Positions 1 through 11,590 are shown, numbered from the stretch's first letter. The stretch: 64,000 bases of DNA from Aaosphaeria pasadenensis (GCA_022813625.1 JAKLMB010000026.1:437887-501886); one strand, 5' to 3'. Translations and numbers: made by a program. Notes: a model not told the origin generated them from the letters alone.

Positions 1-1919
1 GTTCGCATCACGACTTGGAATGTCAACGGCATCCGTAATCCGTTCGGGTATCAACCATGGCGCGAGAACAGGACTTTCAATGCCATGTTCGATATATTAG
101 AGGCCGACATCGTAATCATGCAAGAACTGAAGATTCAAAGGAAGGATCTTCGTGACGACATGGTGATGGTCCCCGGCTGGGACTGTTATTTCAGTCTACC
201 GAAGCATAAGAAAGGTACAGATTCTTGTTCTACCACTATCTATCAGCGCTTAACACGCATAGGTTACTCGGGCGTTGGTATATACACACGTCAATCTGCC
301 TGCGCGCCTATTCGAGCCGAAGAGGGTCTCCTAGGTGTTCTACATCCTCCTGGTTCATCTGTGGCATATCGTGAACTCCCGGAAAATGAGTGCATCGGCG
401 GCTATCCTAGCCAGGACCAAATAGCAGACTGGGGAGTTGATCCATTATATCTTGATTCTGAAGGGCGTTGCCTTGCTCTTGAATTCCCGGCCTTCGTTCT
501 CTTTGGCGTCTACAGCCCAGCAAACAGCAACGGGCAAAGGGACAGCTTCCGCTATGGGTATCTCTGCGCCCTCGATGCCCGCATACGGAGCCTTGTCAAG
601 ATGGGCAAGAATGTCATCCTCACTGGCGATCTCAATGTCTCTAGAGAGGGCATCGACACAGCGAATTCCCTTGAGCAAATCAAATTGGAAGGTCTGGATG
701 CGTATCTCAGTTCACCAAATAGGCGTCTCTTCAACCAACTTGTGTGCAATGGAAGAGTTATCGGCGAACGTGACACAGGAAGGGAGGAGCCGGTGTTGTG
801 GGACATTTGCCGCGAGTTCCACCCCACTAGAGAAGGCATGTATACCCACTGGGAGCAGAAGATCAATGCGCGACCTGGAAATTTTGGTTCTCGAATTGAC
901 TATGTTCTGTGCAACAAGGAGATCAGCCATTGGTTTTGTGATTCCAATATTCAGGAAGGCTTGATGGGCTCAGATCACTGCCCTGTGTATGCTACGACGA
1001 AGGATGTCGTGGAATGGCGCGGCGAGCAAGTCCACATCACAGATATACTCAACCCCTCCGGTGTGTTTCAAGACGGCAAGCGATGCAAGGAATTCGACCC
1101 AAACAAAAACCTGCTGGCGATGTCAGGCAAGCTGCTTCCTGAATTCGATGGCCGTCAGAGTATCAAGGCGATGTTCGCCAGAAAACCTTCAGTCCTAATT
1201 GAAGGGCCGTTGGGAACAAATGCAGCCTCCAATGGAGTTCATCTTCTCGATTCATCGATACCCAAAAGTTCACAAGATGCGAAGACTGAAAGCGGCACCA
1301 CTCAAACGGCCACTGACTTAACTTCGATGAGTCCTCGTAAGATATCGCAAAAACGTCCTGCTCCTGCATCGCCAGCCAAATCCACGAAGCGATCCAAACC
1401 ATCGATGGGTGCCTCAAACGCAAAACCGCTCGCCAAAGGACAGCAATCTCTCAAAGGGTTTTTCGCACCCAGAACTAGCTCGACGAAACCCGAGCCCAGT
1501 TCCAATCATTCGAGTCAAATATCAGATTCACTCTCACTGGATAGGCAATCGCCTGGGCCAGATATAGCACCGATGCTTTCGCCTTCCTCTGTCTCCGCAT
1601 CCGTCCTTGATCCGGAGCCATTCATTGATCCAGAAGCCTCAAAGGAAGGCTGGACAAAATTGTTCTCTAGGAAACCCCTACCGCGCTGTGAGGGGCACGG
1701 CGACGAGTGCATCAGCTATACTACGAAGAAGCCTGGCGCTAATTGTGGGCGGATGTTCTATCTTTGCCCTAGGTAAGATCTGGTAATTGCAGATTCTCTT
1801 TGTAAGCCGCTGACGATTCCATTGACAGACCGGTCGGACCAACAGGGCAGAAAGAGCGCGGAACGCAATGGCGGTGCCCGACATTTATTTGGGCAAGTGA
1901 TTGGAAGAGCGCAGGGTGA
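1..1919 (+). CDS. APN2: AP endonuclease 2 (Apn2), 5' end cut by window edge
   Basis: Class II AP endonuclease/3'-phosphodiesterase of the exonuclease III family, acting in base-excision repair in the nucleus. Base 1 is already in frame and encodes VRITTWNVNGIRNPFGY, the usual N-terminus of Apn2, so only a few codons are missing. Proposed exons are 1-214, 263-1772 and 1829-1919. The 48-bp intron (215-262) restores the contiguous KKG-YSGVGIYTR motif; the second (1773-1828) splits the GRF zinc finger. Seen: TGDLNVSREG and SDHCPVYA (catalytic Asp/Asn and Asp-His), the PIP-like motifs QSIKAMF and QQSLKGFF, a WTKLF motif, and a C-terminal GRF finger (CEGHGDEC, NCGRMFYLCPRP, WRCPTFIW). About 604 residues are visible, normal for the family. 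It points towards MAT1-1-1, and APN2 is a standard flank of fungal MAT loci. Confidence 0.95.
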
Positions 1920-4900
1920 AGACGTCGATGCGGAAGGTCTTTGGACAAAGAAAGCTTGCTACCCGCTTGGCTAATAATGCTCTGCACAAGCCTGCCTGTA
2001 CCTTCCGAGGCGCTCTCCGACGACTCTCTAGAGCACTCTTCCCTCAAATCAGCTCCAGAATTGCGAAGAGCAAGCACTACATGAGGGCACATCATCAGCG
2101 TTGGCTGGTTCGATTCTGGCAAAGGCACGCAATGCGGTATGTCCCGGACCCATTCGATCTGCACAGAAGGGTGTAAGGGTGAAATGCCCCCTTTGTGAGG
2201 AATCCCATTATTGGAATGTTGGGACCCTTGAGTGGGAGGCGAGGAGGGATCCTCTGGACATGACATGTACGAGTAATAGTTATGACGGTTGCTGCAAATG
2301 CGCGTGATGAGGACAGGAATTACCTTAAAGAGATAGCGGTGGTGGCGTGTGGGGTCGACGTGGACCCTCCCACCCTCCTTATTGGTTACTAAGCACAAGA
2401 ACCTCAATCGACCTTAACAGTAATGGGAATTGGATTAAACCTGATAATTTCTTACTCTCAAGTTGCTAGAACAGGTTGTATGATTACTGCCAAAGTTTTG
2501 TTCTCGTTAATATCTGATTTGTATCTTGACGAGCCTGTCGACGTCACGCGAGGCGATTCGTTGACAAGTTCTCCTGATTCAGAACAGGGAAGCTATCATT
2601 TGATTGTCTTTGCCAACTCAAGCCTAATAATGTTCAGCGGTCCAATACTAGATAGTCGCTTGTACTTGGAAGGGCACATTGTCTTGGCCTAGAACATCAT
2701 TCTTTACGGCCTTGGAATATTTTCAACACATTGCTTTCGTCTGTAATGGGCTTTGCTCTTGCCTTATCCTTGCGTTCAGTTTGAGTGGCGCCCACTACGG
2801 CGTTTGGCTTTGTTGTAGCCCGCTTCATCAAACAAAGATTTCTACCATGTCTTGATGCCCCTATATCGCTACGCCTCATCCGATACCCAGACATCTAGCT
2901 TCGTCCATATACAGTCTATGTCTTGCCGGTACTATTGGAAAAGGCTGGCTTCTGTCGAATTCTAGAGCTATGCGCGTTGACAGAGGCAATCCAGCAGAGA
3001 CCCTTGCTCAAGTGGATGGCTTGGATGAAAAACTGAGCTGACACTGCACAAATACTATCTATGCACGCCGTCTTCTCTGACATCCATCGATACAAAGGCG
3101 ATTGGTCAAAGTTAGATATCTTGGCCACGGCTTGGTTTAGTGCCCTGGGTTGACACTGAGAGGAAGGATATTTCCACGCTCCTTCGTTAGGTCCACCCGC
3201 TGATCTGGACCCATTCTTGGATGCCCATAGTTATGGTAATATGATCACACATCAGCACAAAAGCCTGCTCCAACCCCCTGTCTGATCGTCAACTCTAATC
3301 GTATATCCTCCTATCTTCGAATTGTAACTGTACTTAACTTTGTTAACAAACTGTTCCACTGCAGACTCAACTTTGAATCGAAATCTTTTACAGTGTAAGT
3401 ACCTCAGTCGCTATTCCCACTGCAATTCGACTTGTCCCGAACTGATAATGCATCATAAAAGAGGGAACCTCCTTAGAAGGTTGACTGCTCCCACCATACG
3501 AATTCGGCCGATACCACTCTCCTTAGAGTGGGTCAATCTTGAATTTCCCATCGTTTTATCTGGCCGTGAAGCGGCTTTCGAATGCAATACGGATGAACAT
3601 TATCGGTTGGACGCGACATCGGACGACAGTCAGTTTACGATAACTGATCTCAAGAAAACGCATATACCTTCCCAACGACGTTGATAATATATATATTAAC
3701 CTCCTTCCCACTGAGGTGACCTTTGGACAAGGCATCTATGGGGTATGATGTATTGACTCTCTGACGGAGTATTCACCAAAGATAAATTATCAGAGCCACG
3801 CCTCTTTTGCCGTCACCATCAGAAGAAACCAAGAATTGAAAACTGCACCAACAATCAAAAGTTACATCCTGTGACAGCTAAACATCAAGCTCCGTACTCA
3901 ACGGGATCAGATCAACAATCCCCTGAATCCAAATATAGATGATGGGGAGGACTTGATCCTCGAGAATTGTGACCCAACTGGCCAATTGCACAGACGCAAC
4001 ACCGTCGATATACCCCAATCTATTGTGGAAAAACCACCAGTTGGAGCTTATTCGCGACTCCCTTTTAACTCCCAGATTTGTGTTCCGTGGAAAACCTTGG
4101 TCTCTGCCAGCCAGGCTGATCGGTTCGAACAGCAATCACAACACGAGCACTCTGTCGGTAACCGCTGGAATACCGCGGTACTGTCTGGCTCCATTTCATC
4201 TATTTCCCACTGCCTCAAGATTGGACATCATATACGTCATCTCTCTCGCGGATGAGCAAATCTCCTTCTAGCTGAAACTCCCAACCCCTTAGTGGATCTC
4301 TTCAGACTGAAGAGTAAGGTGAAGGCACTGTTTGCGCAGCGGCGACACATCTTGACGCAACCAGCCACCTCTTTTGCAGTTCGATCTTCACTCCCGCACT
4401 TTCAGTGTCTAAAGTGAAACTCAGGCACGGATCTTGCCGACGAAAATTCACATGTTTTGTGAGTAGTTTCCCCTCTTCGGATTATACATCTCACCAATCT
4501 GTTGCTTTGGATACCAGGCAACTCGCGCCTCGCCAGACGAAAAGCAGTCGCTTAAGCTAAAGCAACAACAACAACACCACCACCACCACCCCGCCGCCAC
4601 TACTACAAAACATCATAATTCACTTTGCTTTCAATATACACGCCCTTGTTCTATTTTCACTTTTACATAACGAAACAGGTGACCTGTTACACACCGCCAA
4701 TCCCGTCGCTTTTCATAGGCAGGTAAGTCGGTCACTGGACCCGCAACCGCTCACCTTCACTTCGTCGCTCTCGTCCTCCTCCTCTCACTTCTATTTCTCT
4801 CTCTGCTCAAGTGAGAATTTGCCAGGTTGCTAACTAGCCTCCCAGCCACCCCGCCCACTGGAAGGTATTTGAGGCCGCGTCTGCTCGCCTTCAACCTTCT

Positions 4901-5058
4901 TCCCAACACCAACTTTTTCCCTTACACCTACGTTTGTCCCAACGCCAACCTACACCGAAAACCCAATACCTTCTACTTCAACTTCTTTCAGCTATCTCAG
5001 CGTTATCGAGATCATCTCTGCTTTCAACACCCGAACAAACTTCATCATCGACACAACC
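1920..5058. other. Spacer between APN2 and MAT1-1-1 (no confident gene)
   Basis: 3.1 kb of moderately AT-rich DNA. No intact gene could be built. Short open frames occur at 2423-2692(+), 3340-3684(+) and, overlapping one another on both strands, 3878-4270. The last looks like decayed coding sequence (separate entry). The 600 bp before MAT1-1-1 (about 4440-5058) are strongly pyrimidine-rich, with a good donor GTAAGT at 4726, compatible with a long, possibly spliced, 5' leader of MAT1-1-1. The left border of the MAT1-1 idiomorph presumably lies here, but it cannot be placed without a MAT1-2 strain. Confidence 0.5.
3878..4271 (+). pseudogene. Coding-like relic with a frameshift inside the MAT spacer
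   Basis: After an acceptor-like AG at 3876 one frame reads protein-like text including QRDQINNP and IDDGEDLILE. Near 3966 that character moves by one base into the frame that reads VTQLANCTDATPSIYPNLLW followed by DSLLTPRFVFRGKPW and ends at 4271. Joining them needs a one-base correction and no intron with good sites fits. The antisense frame 4135-3878 is also open (85 codons), so the strand is not certain. I do not recognise the family. It could be a decayed accessory MAT1-1 gene (for example MAT1-1-4-like) or an unrelated relic. Confidence 0.3.
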
Positions 5059-6480
5059 ATGTCTTCCATGATGCAGTCTGCTTCTCGCGAGCCTACTCTT
5101 GATGAGATCGAGCAGTTCCTGAAAACTCGCACCCAAGCCCAGATCATGCAGCTGGTTCAGAACTTCGATGACCCAGTGCAGCGTGCCCATTTCGTATCGG
5201 CATTTCTCAATGCGCCCCGGATCAATGTCAAGTCAAAGGCTTCTTCAAAGCATGCCAAGGAGTCAGAGGCCATCAAGGCTAAGAAAGCTCTCAATGCCTT
5301 CGTCGCTTTCAGATGTAAGTTTACAGCATTTCTTTATATGTCTCCATGGTGTTTACATTTTATAGGCTTTTACATTCACTGCCTTGGCTTTAAGCCCTGG
5401 CCCATGAAGAAGCTGTCCAACTCGCTGGGCAAGATGTGGGAATTAGACCTGAACAAGCCTCTCTGGTCGATGATGGCAAAGGCCTGGTCCCTCATTCGTG
5501 ACCAGATCGGCAAGGACAATGCATCGCTTACCGAGTTTCTGAACATTGTTTGCCCCTACCTGCACATCCCTCCATGCAAGGACTATCTCGATCTCTTCCA
5601 GTGGGAGGTCAATATCTCGGATGAGGGACTCCCAGTCGTTCGACGCGACCCAGAGGCTCCAATTCAGAAAGACAGGGCTTCTGGCACCGCACCTACGACC
5701 TTGTCCGTCAAAGATATCATTGAGCACTGCCAGATGTCGGGTTATGCTCTGAACTTCGTTTACGATACGAGTGCTACCTCAGCTTTCCAGGTCCAGATTG
5801 GCTCTGTTCTTAATTCGTCAATTGGTGCTGCCGACTCCGTATTCCAGGATCGCGTGGCGGCTCGAAACAAACGCCGCACTAGGCGTCAGTCGGTCAATAA
5901 GGCACTGCTTGTTCCGGACATGCGAGGTCAGATCGATACCATGCATGATTTTGAGACTTCAGAGGGCGAGTTCCCCTCTCTCTTGCCTTTCATGCCACTG
6001 GGTCCTGGACTGAGCATGCCATTGATGTTCCAGAATGATCAAGCCGCACCTATGGCCAATAATCAGGAGAACTTTGACTTCAACATACCTGTTCACAGCT
6101 TCGCGCCTATTGCTGCCCCTCCCCAGCTAACTATGATGGAGACCGAAAACTTGTCTCAGGAGGTTGTCGACTATTCGAACATGTCTGAACACGATGCTAT
6201 CTATTACCGCATGAGAGAGATGGCAATTGAACAACAAATGAACTTCAATTCTTTTCAGGATCACAGTGTTGGTGACTCTTCCACCAACACCTTGTCTGAT
6301 AGCGCCGATCTTGGAACCGAAAACTTCAATCAAGCTGTTGCGGGTCCATCCTCATATGTCGACAACATGGTGGCACCATCCGCTGGAATGGGCAGCCAGA
6401 ATGCGACCAACTCGTCAGCTTTTCGTCCTGGAGCGAGTGGAAATTCGACACTCCCCCCCATCGATCTCTCGATTTATTGA
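5059..6480 (+). CDS. MAT1-1-1: Mating-type protein MAT1-1-1 (alpha-box transcription factor)
   Basis: Master regulator of MAT1-1 cell identity: an alpha-domain (alpha-1, HMG-related) DNA-binding protein that activates pheromone and receptor genes, acting in the nucleus. Exons are 5059-5314 and 5366-6480, giving 456 residues. The 51-bp intron (GTAAGT...TATAG) sits at the conserved position after FVAFR, so the box reads KKALNAFVAFR-C-FYIHCLGF, then LSNSLGKMWELD and MAKAWSLIRDQIGKDNASL, at about residues 75-145. The C-terminal half is low in recognisable domains (a basic RNKRRTRRQS stretch near residue 258, then an acidic/Asn-rich tail), as is usual for this family. The start ATGTCTTCCATG has ACAACC upstream. 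It is convergent with the YLR456W-like gene and divided from APN2 by a relic-bearing spacer. The intron is in frame and stop-free, so retention would add 17 residues inside the alpha box. Confidence 0.96.
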   Translation: MSSMMQSASREPTLDEIEQFLKTRTQAQIMQLVQNFDDPVQRAHFVSAFLNAPRINVKSKASSKHAKESEAIKAKKALNAFVAFRCKFTAFLYMSPWCLHFIGFYIHCLGFKPWPMKKLSNSLGKMWELDLNKPLWSMMAKAWSLIRDQIGKDNASLTEFLNIVCPYLHIPPCKDYLDLFQWEVNISDEGLPVVRRDPEAPIQKDRASGTAPTTLSVKDIIEHCQMSGYALNFVYDTSATSAFQVQIGSVLNSSIGAADSVFQDRVAARNKRRTRRQSVNKALLVPDMRGQIDTMHDFETSEGEFPSLLPFMPLGPGLSMPLMFQNDQAAPMANNQENFDFNIPVHSFAPIAAPPQLTMMETENLSQEVVDYSNMSEHDAIYYRMREMAIEQQMNFNSFQDHSVGDSSTNTLSDSADLGTENFNQAVAGPSSYVDNMVAPSAGMGSQNATNSSAFRPGASGNSTLPPIDLSIY

Positions 6481-7526
6481 CTGCTCTTGTCAATTCCATC
6501 TGACTATTGGCCATGAGTTTACGCACCGTGGCTACGTGAATATTTTGCCTTTCTTCTTCACGAACGAACTCATCGCCCCTAATACTCCCACGGAAACTGC
6601 CTCGATGCTGAACATCTTAGATGTTCACCTAATTTCCCAGCTTTGCGCACACATCCATGGCTTTCTCCTTTTTTAGACGAGGTCCTCGGTTCTTGGTCTT
6701 CCTTCCCTACACAAGCCCCCATTTTCTTGGAACCCACCCCCATTGGTGGTTTCTTTTCTCATACACGGATGGTTTCCTTTCTTCACTTATCCACGAATGG
6801 GCACTTTTCTTTTCTTCATACACGAATGGGTTCCTTTCTTTATGCATACACGACAACGACATCGAAATTATATGACGGGCTTCTTTCGGATCATCTGGTT
6901 CTCACGCGGCACCGTACAGCAAGGTCTCTCTTTCACGAGAGAAGGCCCATGCTCAGGACCAAGTTTGCGACCGGATGCCTTCTCCTTACAGGCGCCTTAT
7001 ACCCCCTCGGATTATCGGCACAGCACGATTGGTAGGAACTTCATACGGATTAATCGGATGGCATATTCGGATGGAACATTCGGACTGGATATGGAGCTCA
7101 TGGCTTCTTTAGGACATATTGGTGGTGGTCACTTCACTGGTCATGGTATGCTACTCCCGTGGACGCGTCAAGGATATCCAGTCCTGGCAGGTGAATTTGG
7201 TTCCTTTCCATAGTCCTTTCTACAGTAGCTAGTTCCCATACCTTGGTTGGACTGACTCTGCGCATCATGACAGAGCACCACTGAGATCAGTAGATAGACA
7301 AAACACAAAAAAAGTTTAAAATTCCCATGGTTTCTGTTAAACGTGATGTTTCTCTTTGATGATTTTCACTTCACATGAAGAATTTATCTGCATGCCAATT
7401 ACTAGACACCACACCAAGTCACAGTTTGAGGTGACATTCTGGTTCGATTGCTTTTATATTAGGCACGGCAAATACTGCAGTATAGTAGAAGCGTATGAGA
7501 GTAGGAGCAGGCCCATCACGGTGTCC
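6481..7526. other. 3' spacer of MAT1-1-1 with degenerate short repeats
   Basis: No supportable gene. At 6755-6855 a roughly 30-bp unit built on 'cacgaatgggcactttt' repeats about three times imperfectly, producing artefactual frames rich in Phe. At 7010-7095 'cggat' recurs several times. This is probably the MAT1-1-1 3' UTR plus intergenic DNA between two convergent genes. Confidence 0.5.
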
Positions 7527-8483
7527 TCAAATTCCATTCGCAAGCGGCGCGCGACCTTCTCCCCGAACCTCCCAATCCCTAACCTGGCCCTTCCAATCCG
7601 CGATCCTGCCATCCTGGATCTTTACGACCACGACTCTGACCTCTTCGCCCTCGACGTAACACTTCCCGCCGTCGCCTTCTCTCGTCTCGTCGTCCTCGCC
7701 TTCCCTGCCGAGACCACCCCAAAGCCCGCCGCCGACTCCGACCGGGCTAGAGGAGTAATCGTCCTCGCTGGGCCCGAACGTATTGTTCGCCAGATGCTGC
7801 GCCTTGTACCACGCCTCCCTCTCGCTACCGGGCTCCACGATCTCGGCAGTACCATTGATCGTGGTGCTGATCCTCGAGAGGCTCGCCGTATTCATACCCA
7901 GTAGCAGCTCAGCCAGACTTCCGGATCTGGGACCGCCGCCGGGACGCGTGGGGGAGGGTGAGCGGCCTTGGGAGGATAACGTCGGTGGGCGATGAGACAC
8001 CCAGTCGTGAACGAGGAGGGATACCAAGGGGTTGTCGGTCAAGTTCAGGGTCTTTCGGCTGGAAGGGGGTGTGGTCATGATTATAATGGGGTGAGTAGAA
8101 TAAGGTGTCGATGGTAGGTAGGTGTAGTTCATGAGGGAGATGTGTGGGATGTTGTTTGCGCATGTCGAGAGATGGAGCTGCCATGCTGTTAGTAAATTGA
8201 CAGCGCGTAAAGATAAATTGACCAGAAAGCTTCAATTGATGTGTCTAAGTGGTGTGAGAGTCACAATAGAAAACGCGTGGATAAGCCCGAGGGCAGCGCA
8301 GACTGCACCGAAAGACCTTTTAGGGCAACTGCGTGCCAGAATATGAACGCAAGAATTGGAGGGTAATTATATTTTCCTTCTACTTACGAAGCGTGCGTTC
8401 TGGAGGCAGGTGATAACTTCATCCGGGAGGCAAGTGGGTGGTGACGTAGCTGAAGATGCGGCGGGGATGCCTGTAGTCGCCAT
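7527..8483 (-). CDS. YLR456W-like pyridoxamine-phosphate-oxidase-fold protein ('ORF1' of dothideomycete MAT loci)
   Basis: Small split-barrel flavin-binding protein of the yeast YLR456W/YPR172W family; the biochemical role is unproven, and FMN binding is inferred from the fold. Exons on the minus strand are 8483-8388 and 8177-7527 (248 residues), joined by a 210-bp intron with donor GTAAGT and TACTAAC nine bases before the acceptor. Spliced motifs in order are LPDEVITCLQNARF, LHLSTCANNIPHISLMNYTY, PIIIMTTPPSSRKTLNL, NPLVSLLVHDWVSHRPP and SRISTTINGTAEIV, a continuous match to the family pattern. Start ATGGCGACTACAGG was chosen because the coding pattern is continuous from it. The family is known as ORF1 next to MAT in Cochliobolus heterostrophus. 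It is divergent from the RhoGAP gene and convergent with MAT1-1-1. Confidence 0.88.
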
Positions 8484-9097
8484 GTTTGGATATTAGGTGC
8501 GTGGATATGGTAGGGTCGGTAGAGGAAGATTGAGGCAAAAAGGCGCTTGTTCGAGGATGAAGAAGTGGCAGCTGGTGGGCATATGAAAAAGGATCACTGG
8601 TCAAACATTCATATCAGTTTTGTCAGATGTACGAGGTAGTACGAGTATGAGCAGTGGACGTGAATAAGTTACTGTAAAAGGGAAGTGGCGTATCAAACTG
8701 GTTCTTTCGTCTCACCGCCTACGCATTAGGTCTAGCGTGCCTAACCCGCGCCTTCCAGCCCTATCGACCTACTTGCTCACTGTCACTCTACCCTACGTGC
8801 CCTACGTACGCCAACTACGTAAAGCGTTCCCACATACTCTCACTACTGCTCCGCCTCTCACAATTCGTAATTATCCTTTTCGCACACAATAACCAAAGCA
8901 AACCCGCCGTTGTCCCAAGATCAGATCGAGAGATCACATTGGATTCCGTTTGCATTCCTGTCCATCTGGTCACGTAAGGCGCCTGACACCCCTCCACCAA
9001 CAACTTCCAGCGACTCGAACCACCAACTACATCATTCGCATACCCCCTGAGATACCTTTTGCAAAAGCTACTGACTCTTCAGCAACTAGCAGTCCCA
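8484..9097. promoter_or_regulatory. Divergent promoter region between ORF1-like and RhoGAP genes
   Basis: 614 bp separate two start codons pointing outward, so the segment must hold both promoters. It contains pyrimidine tracts and several CTACGT repeats at 8792-8820. No specific operator or TATA box was identified. Confidence 0.5.
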
Positions 9098-11590
9098 ATG
9101 GCTGCCACTGCTCCCTCCCTTCCACGTCTCGAGAGTAGCGAAAGCATTGGATTCAACCCCGATTTCTCTACCCCAACCAACGGTACTACCCCAGCAGATG
9201 GCCCAACGTCACCTGTAGATGGAGTTACCCATGTACCATCTACAGCGCCTGCACCTGCATCCGCGCCGGCCCCGGCGATACACGTCCAGCCAAGCGAGAA
9301 ACAGCAAGAGACACAGGATCCTCAGATCCAACAGAAGGTCAAGGATGTCATGTACTCGGATATTGGGGTCAATACCCTCCTGAACCGATTGAAAGCAAGC
9401 ATTGCGAGCGCAAGGGTGGGATACTCTACACATAGTGGAAGTGATTTCATTAGGAGCTAACATACATCAGGACTTTGCAAGTTTTTTAAAGCGTCGTGGT
9501 GCCATTGAGGAGGAACAAGCTAATAGCTTGAAGAAGCTCAGTCGCCTGACTCTTGAGAATCTTCACAAAGCCGAGGCTCGCCATGAGAGCTACCAGCAAC
9601 AGTTCGAACAAGTCATGCACGCGAACGAGCGCATTGCCGACCATGGAACACAATTCGGACTTGCCCTGCACGCCATGCACGAGAATCTGCTTCAACTCTC
9701 CAATAAGATGGATCTGAGTCGGAAGGAATTGAAACATCAAGGCTTGGCTGCGGAAAAGAAGGTTCAAGACGCCGAGTCGTTGGCGGAGAAGGCCAAAGCG
9801 AAGTATAACCAGCTGGCGGAAGATCTCGACCGAGTCAAGACAGGTGATACAGGTGCTGGGCGTAAATTTGGAATAAAAGGCCCCAAATCTGCGGCACAAC
9901 ATGAGGAGGACCTGCAAAAGAAATTGAAACTGGCGGACGAAGATTACGCTTCGAAAGTACGGATCGCACAAACGAACCGAAGGGAGCTTGAGTCTACTTC
10001 CCGTCCACAGTCCGTGACCGCGCTTGTCGAACTCATCAAAGAGCTTGACGCTGCGCTTACCATGGAGATGCAGAAGTTTGGTAAGTGGAGGATTCTGCTC
10101 GTGTATACAACCACTAATTCAAGCAGCCTCCTTCAACGAGAAACTCGTCGTCAACAATGGCCAAGTTGTTAGCCCTCAGGCGCTCAAAGGAAGTACCACG
10201 CAGCCTCCTCCAAGTATCAATAACATGGTCTACCAGATCAACAACGATCGCGACTTTAATGACTACATATTGAAGCATGCGGCGAAAATACCTTCGGTAC
10301 GCTCTGAGTTGCAATACGTAAAACATCCTACTCAGGCGGGGGGTTCCTACCAACAACCCCCAACAGCATCTCCTGCAAACAACGCCAACCGACGAAGCTC
10401 TACACAAATACAAAGCCAGCCCCCGCCTGCCTTTTCGGTTCAACCACCTACGCAATCCCCGCAATCTCACCAGACACCTTCTTTCCCAGAGCCCACTCAG
10501 CAGCCAAGCTTCCAGAGCTACAACCCCAGTTTCGTACAGCAGCAACAGCAACAGCAGCCATATCAACAACAATCGTCTCAGTCGCAGCCGCCGGCCAAAC
10601 AAAATCCTTATTCCTCTGATATATCACAGTATCCAGGACAAGCTGCATACTCCCCGGTGGGACAGAACCCATACGGCCAGAATGACTATGCTGGAGGACT
10701 GGCCGGACAATCCATGGTCCAGCAATCCAGTGGAGTCATTGGCGGTAGCACTCATAATGTCTCCAATTCTGTCGGCTCAGGAACTGGCGCTCCAGCACAC
10801 ACCTCCGGCCCACCAATCAATCCCATCTTTGGGGTCACACTGGACGAATTGTTCGCCAGAGACGGTTCCCCTGTCCCCATGGTTGTGTATCAATGCATCC
10901 AGGCAGTTGACTTGTATGGTTTGGAAGTTGAGGGTATCTATCGAATTCCAGGGACAACATCTCACATACAAGAGATGAAGGCTCTGTTCGACCGCGGTAA
11001 GTTTGTATCGACCATTCAAGCTAGTGTTCAAGAGCAAAGGCTAATCATTTTGTGCGACAGATGCGAGCCAAATCGACTTCCGCAACCCTGAAGCATTCCG
11101 TCACGATGTGAATAGTGTAGCTGGACTTCTGAAGCAGTTCTTCCGCGAGCTTCCAGACCCACTCTTGACAATGAATTGTGAGTTTCATCATTCTTAAGCT
11201 GCAAAATCCAGACCGCTGATGATCCTGTTAGTCTACGGGAAGTTTATTGATGCGGCCCGAATCGAGGATGAGACCATGCGCCGTGACTCGATGCATGCAC
11301 TTATTAACGATCTGCCCGATCCCAATTATGCAACTCTTCGAGCGCTCGTCCTGCATCTATATCGCGTCCAGGCATCGTCCGAAGTCAATCGCATGAGTAC
11401 AGCCAATCTAGGAATTTGCTGGGCGTAGGTCATCTGAATGGTTTGGATGGTTGATACAGTAGGGCTAACTCTTCTTAGTCCTTCGATAATGGGTCCTCAC
11501 AAAGGCAACAATATGGCCGACGCTGGCTTACAGGCACGAGTGATCATCACTATTCTGGATAATGTTCTCCAGATCTTTGATGAAGATTAA
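9098..11590 (+). CDS. RGD1: F-BAR/RhoGAP protein, Rgd1-like (GAP flank of MAT)
   Basis: GTPase-activating protein for Rho-family GTPases at the cell cortex, coupling membrane curvature to Rho signalling; the Rho3/Rho4 target is known for yeast Rgd1 and inferred here. Exons 9098-9415, 9471-10080, 10127-10996, 11061-11177, 11232-11424 and 11479-11590 keep one frame and give 739 residues. The N-terminal F-BAR region (about 80-310) begins after a Pro/Ala-rich head and includes FASFLKRRGAIEEEQANSLK and coiled-coil helices. A Pro/Gln-rich linker (about 340-540) carries a poly-Gln run. The C-terminal RhoGAP domain starts at GVTLDELF (about 545) and has the arginine finger in GIYRIPG (Arg near 582), then LLKQFFRELPDPLLT and MSTANLGICWAPS. 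The alternative upstream TTG at 9059 was rejected in favour of ATG. 'GAP1' flanks MAT in Cochliobolus. A coding-like frame follows the stop (see findings). Confidence 0.92.

Noticed and set aside
1769..2407. 212-codon frame on the minus strand downstream of APN2
   Set aside because: It overlaps the last APN2 exon, shows no family resemblance and has no splice-linked continuation.
6643..7213. Phe-rich frames after MAT1-1-1, considered as a second MAT gene
   Set aside because: They arise from degenerate 'cacgaatgggc' repeats and lack domain features.
7622..7904. Plus-strand frame 7356-7904 and second minus frame 7622-7855
   Set aside because: Shadows of the YLR456W-like gene, whose spliced reading is continuous.
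10114..10602. 162-codon minus-strand frame opposite the RhoGAP linker
   Set aside because: Leu/Arg-rich text is the antisense of Gln/Pro codons of a well-supported gene.
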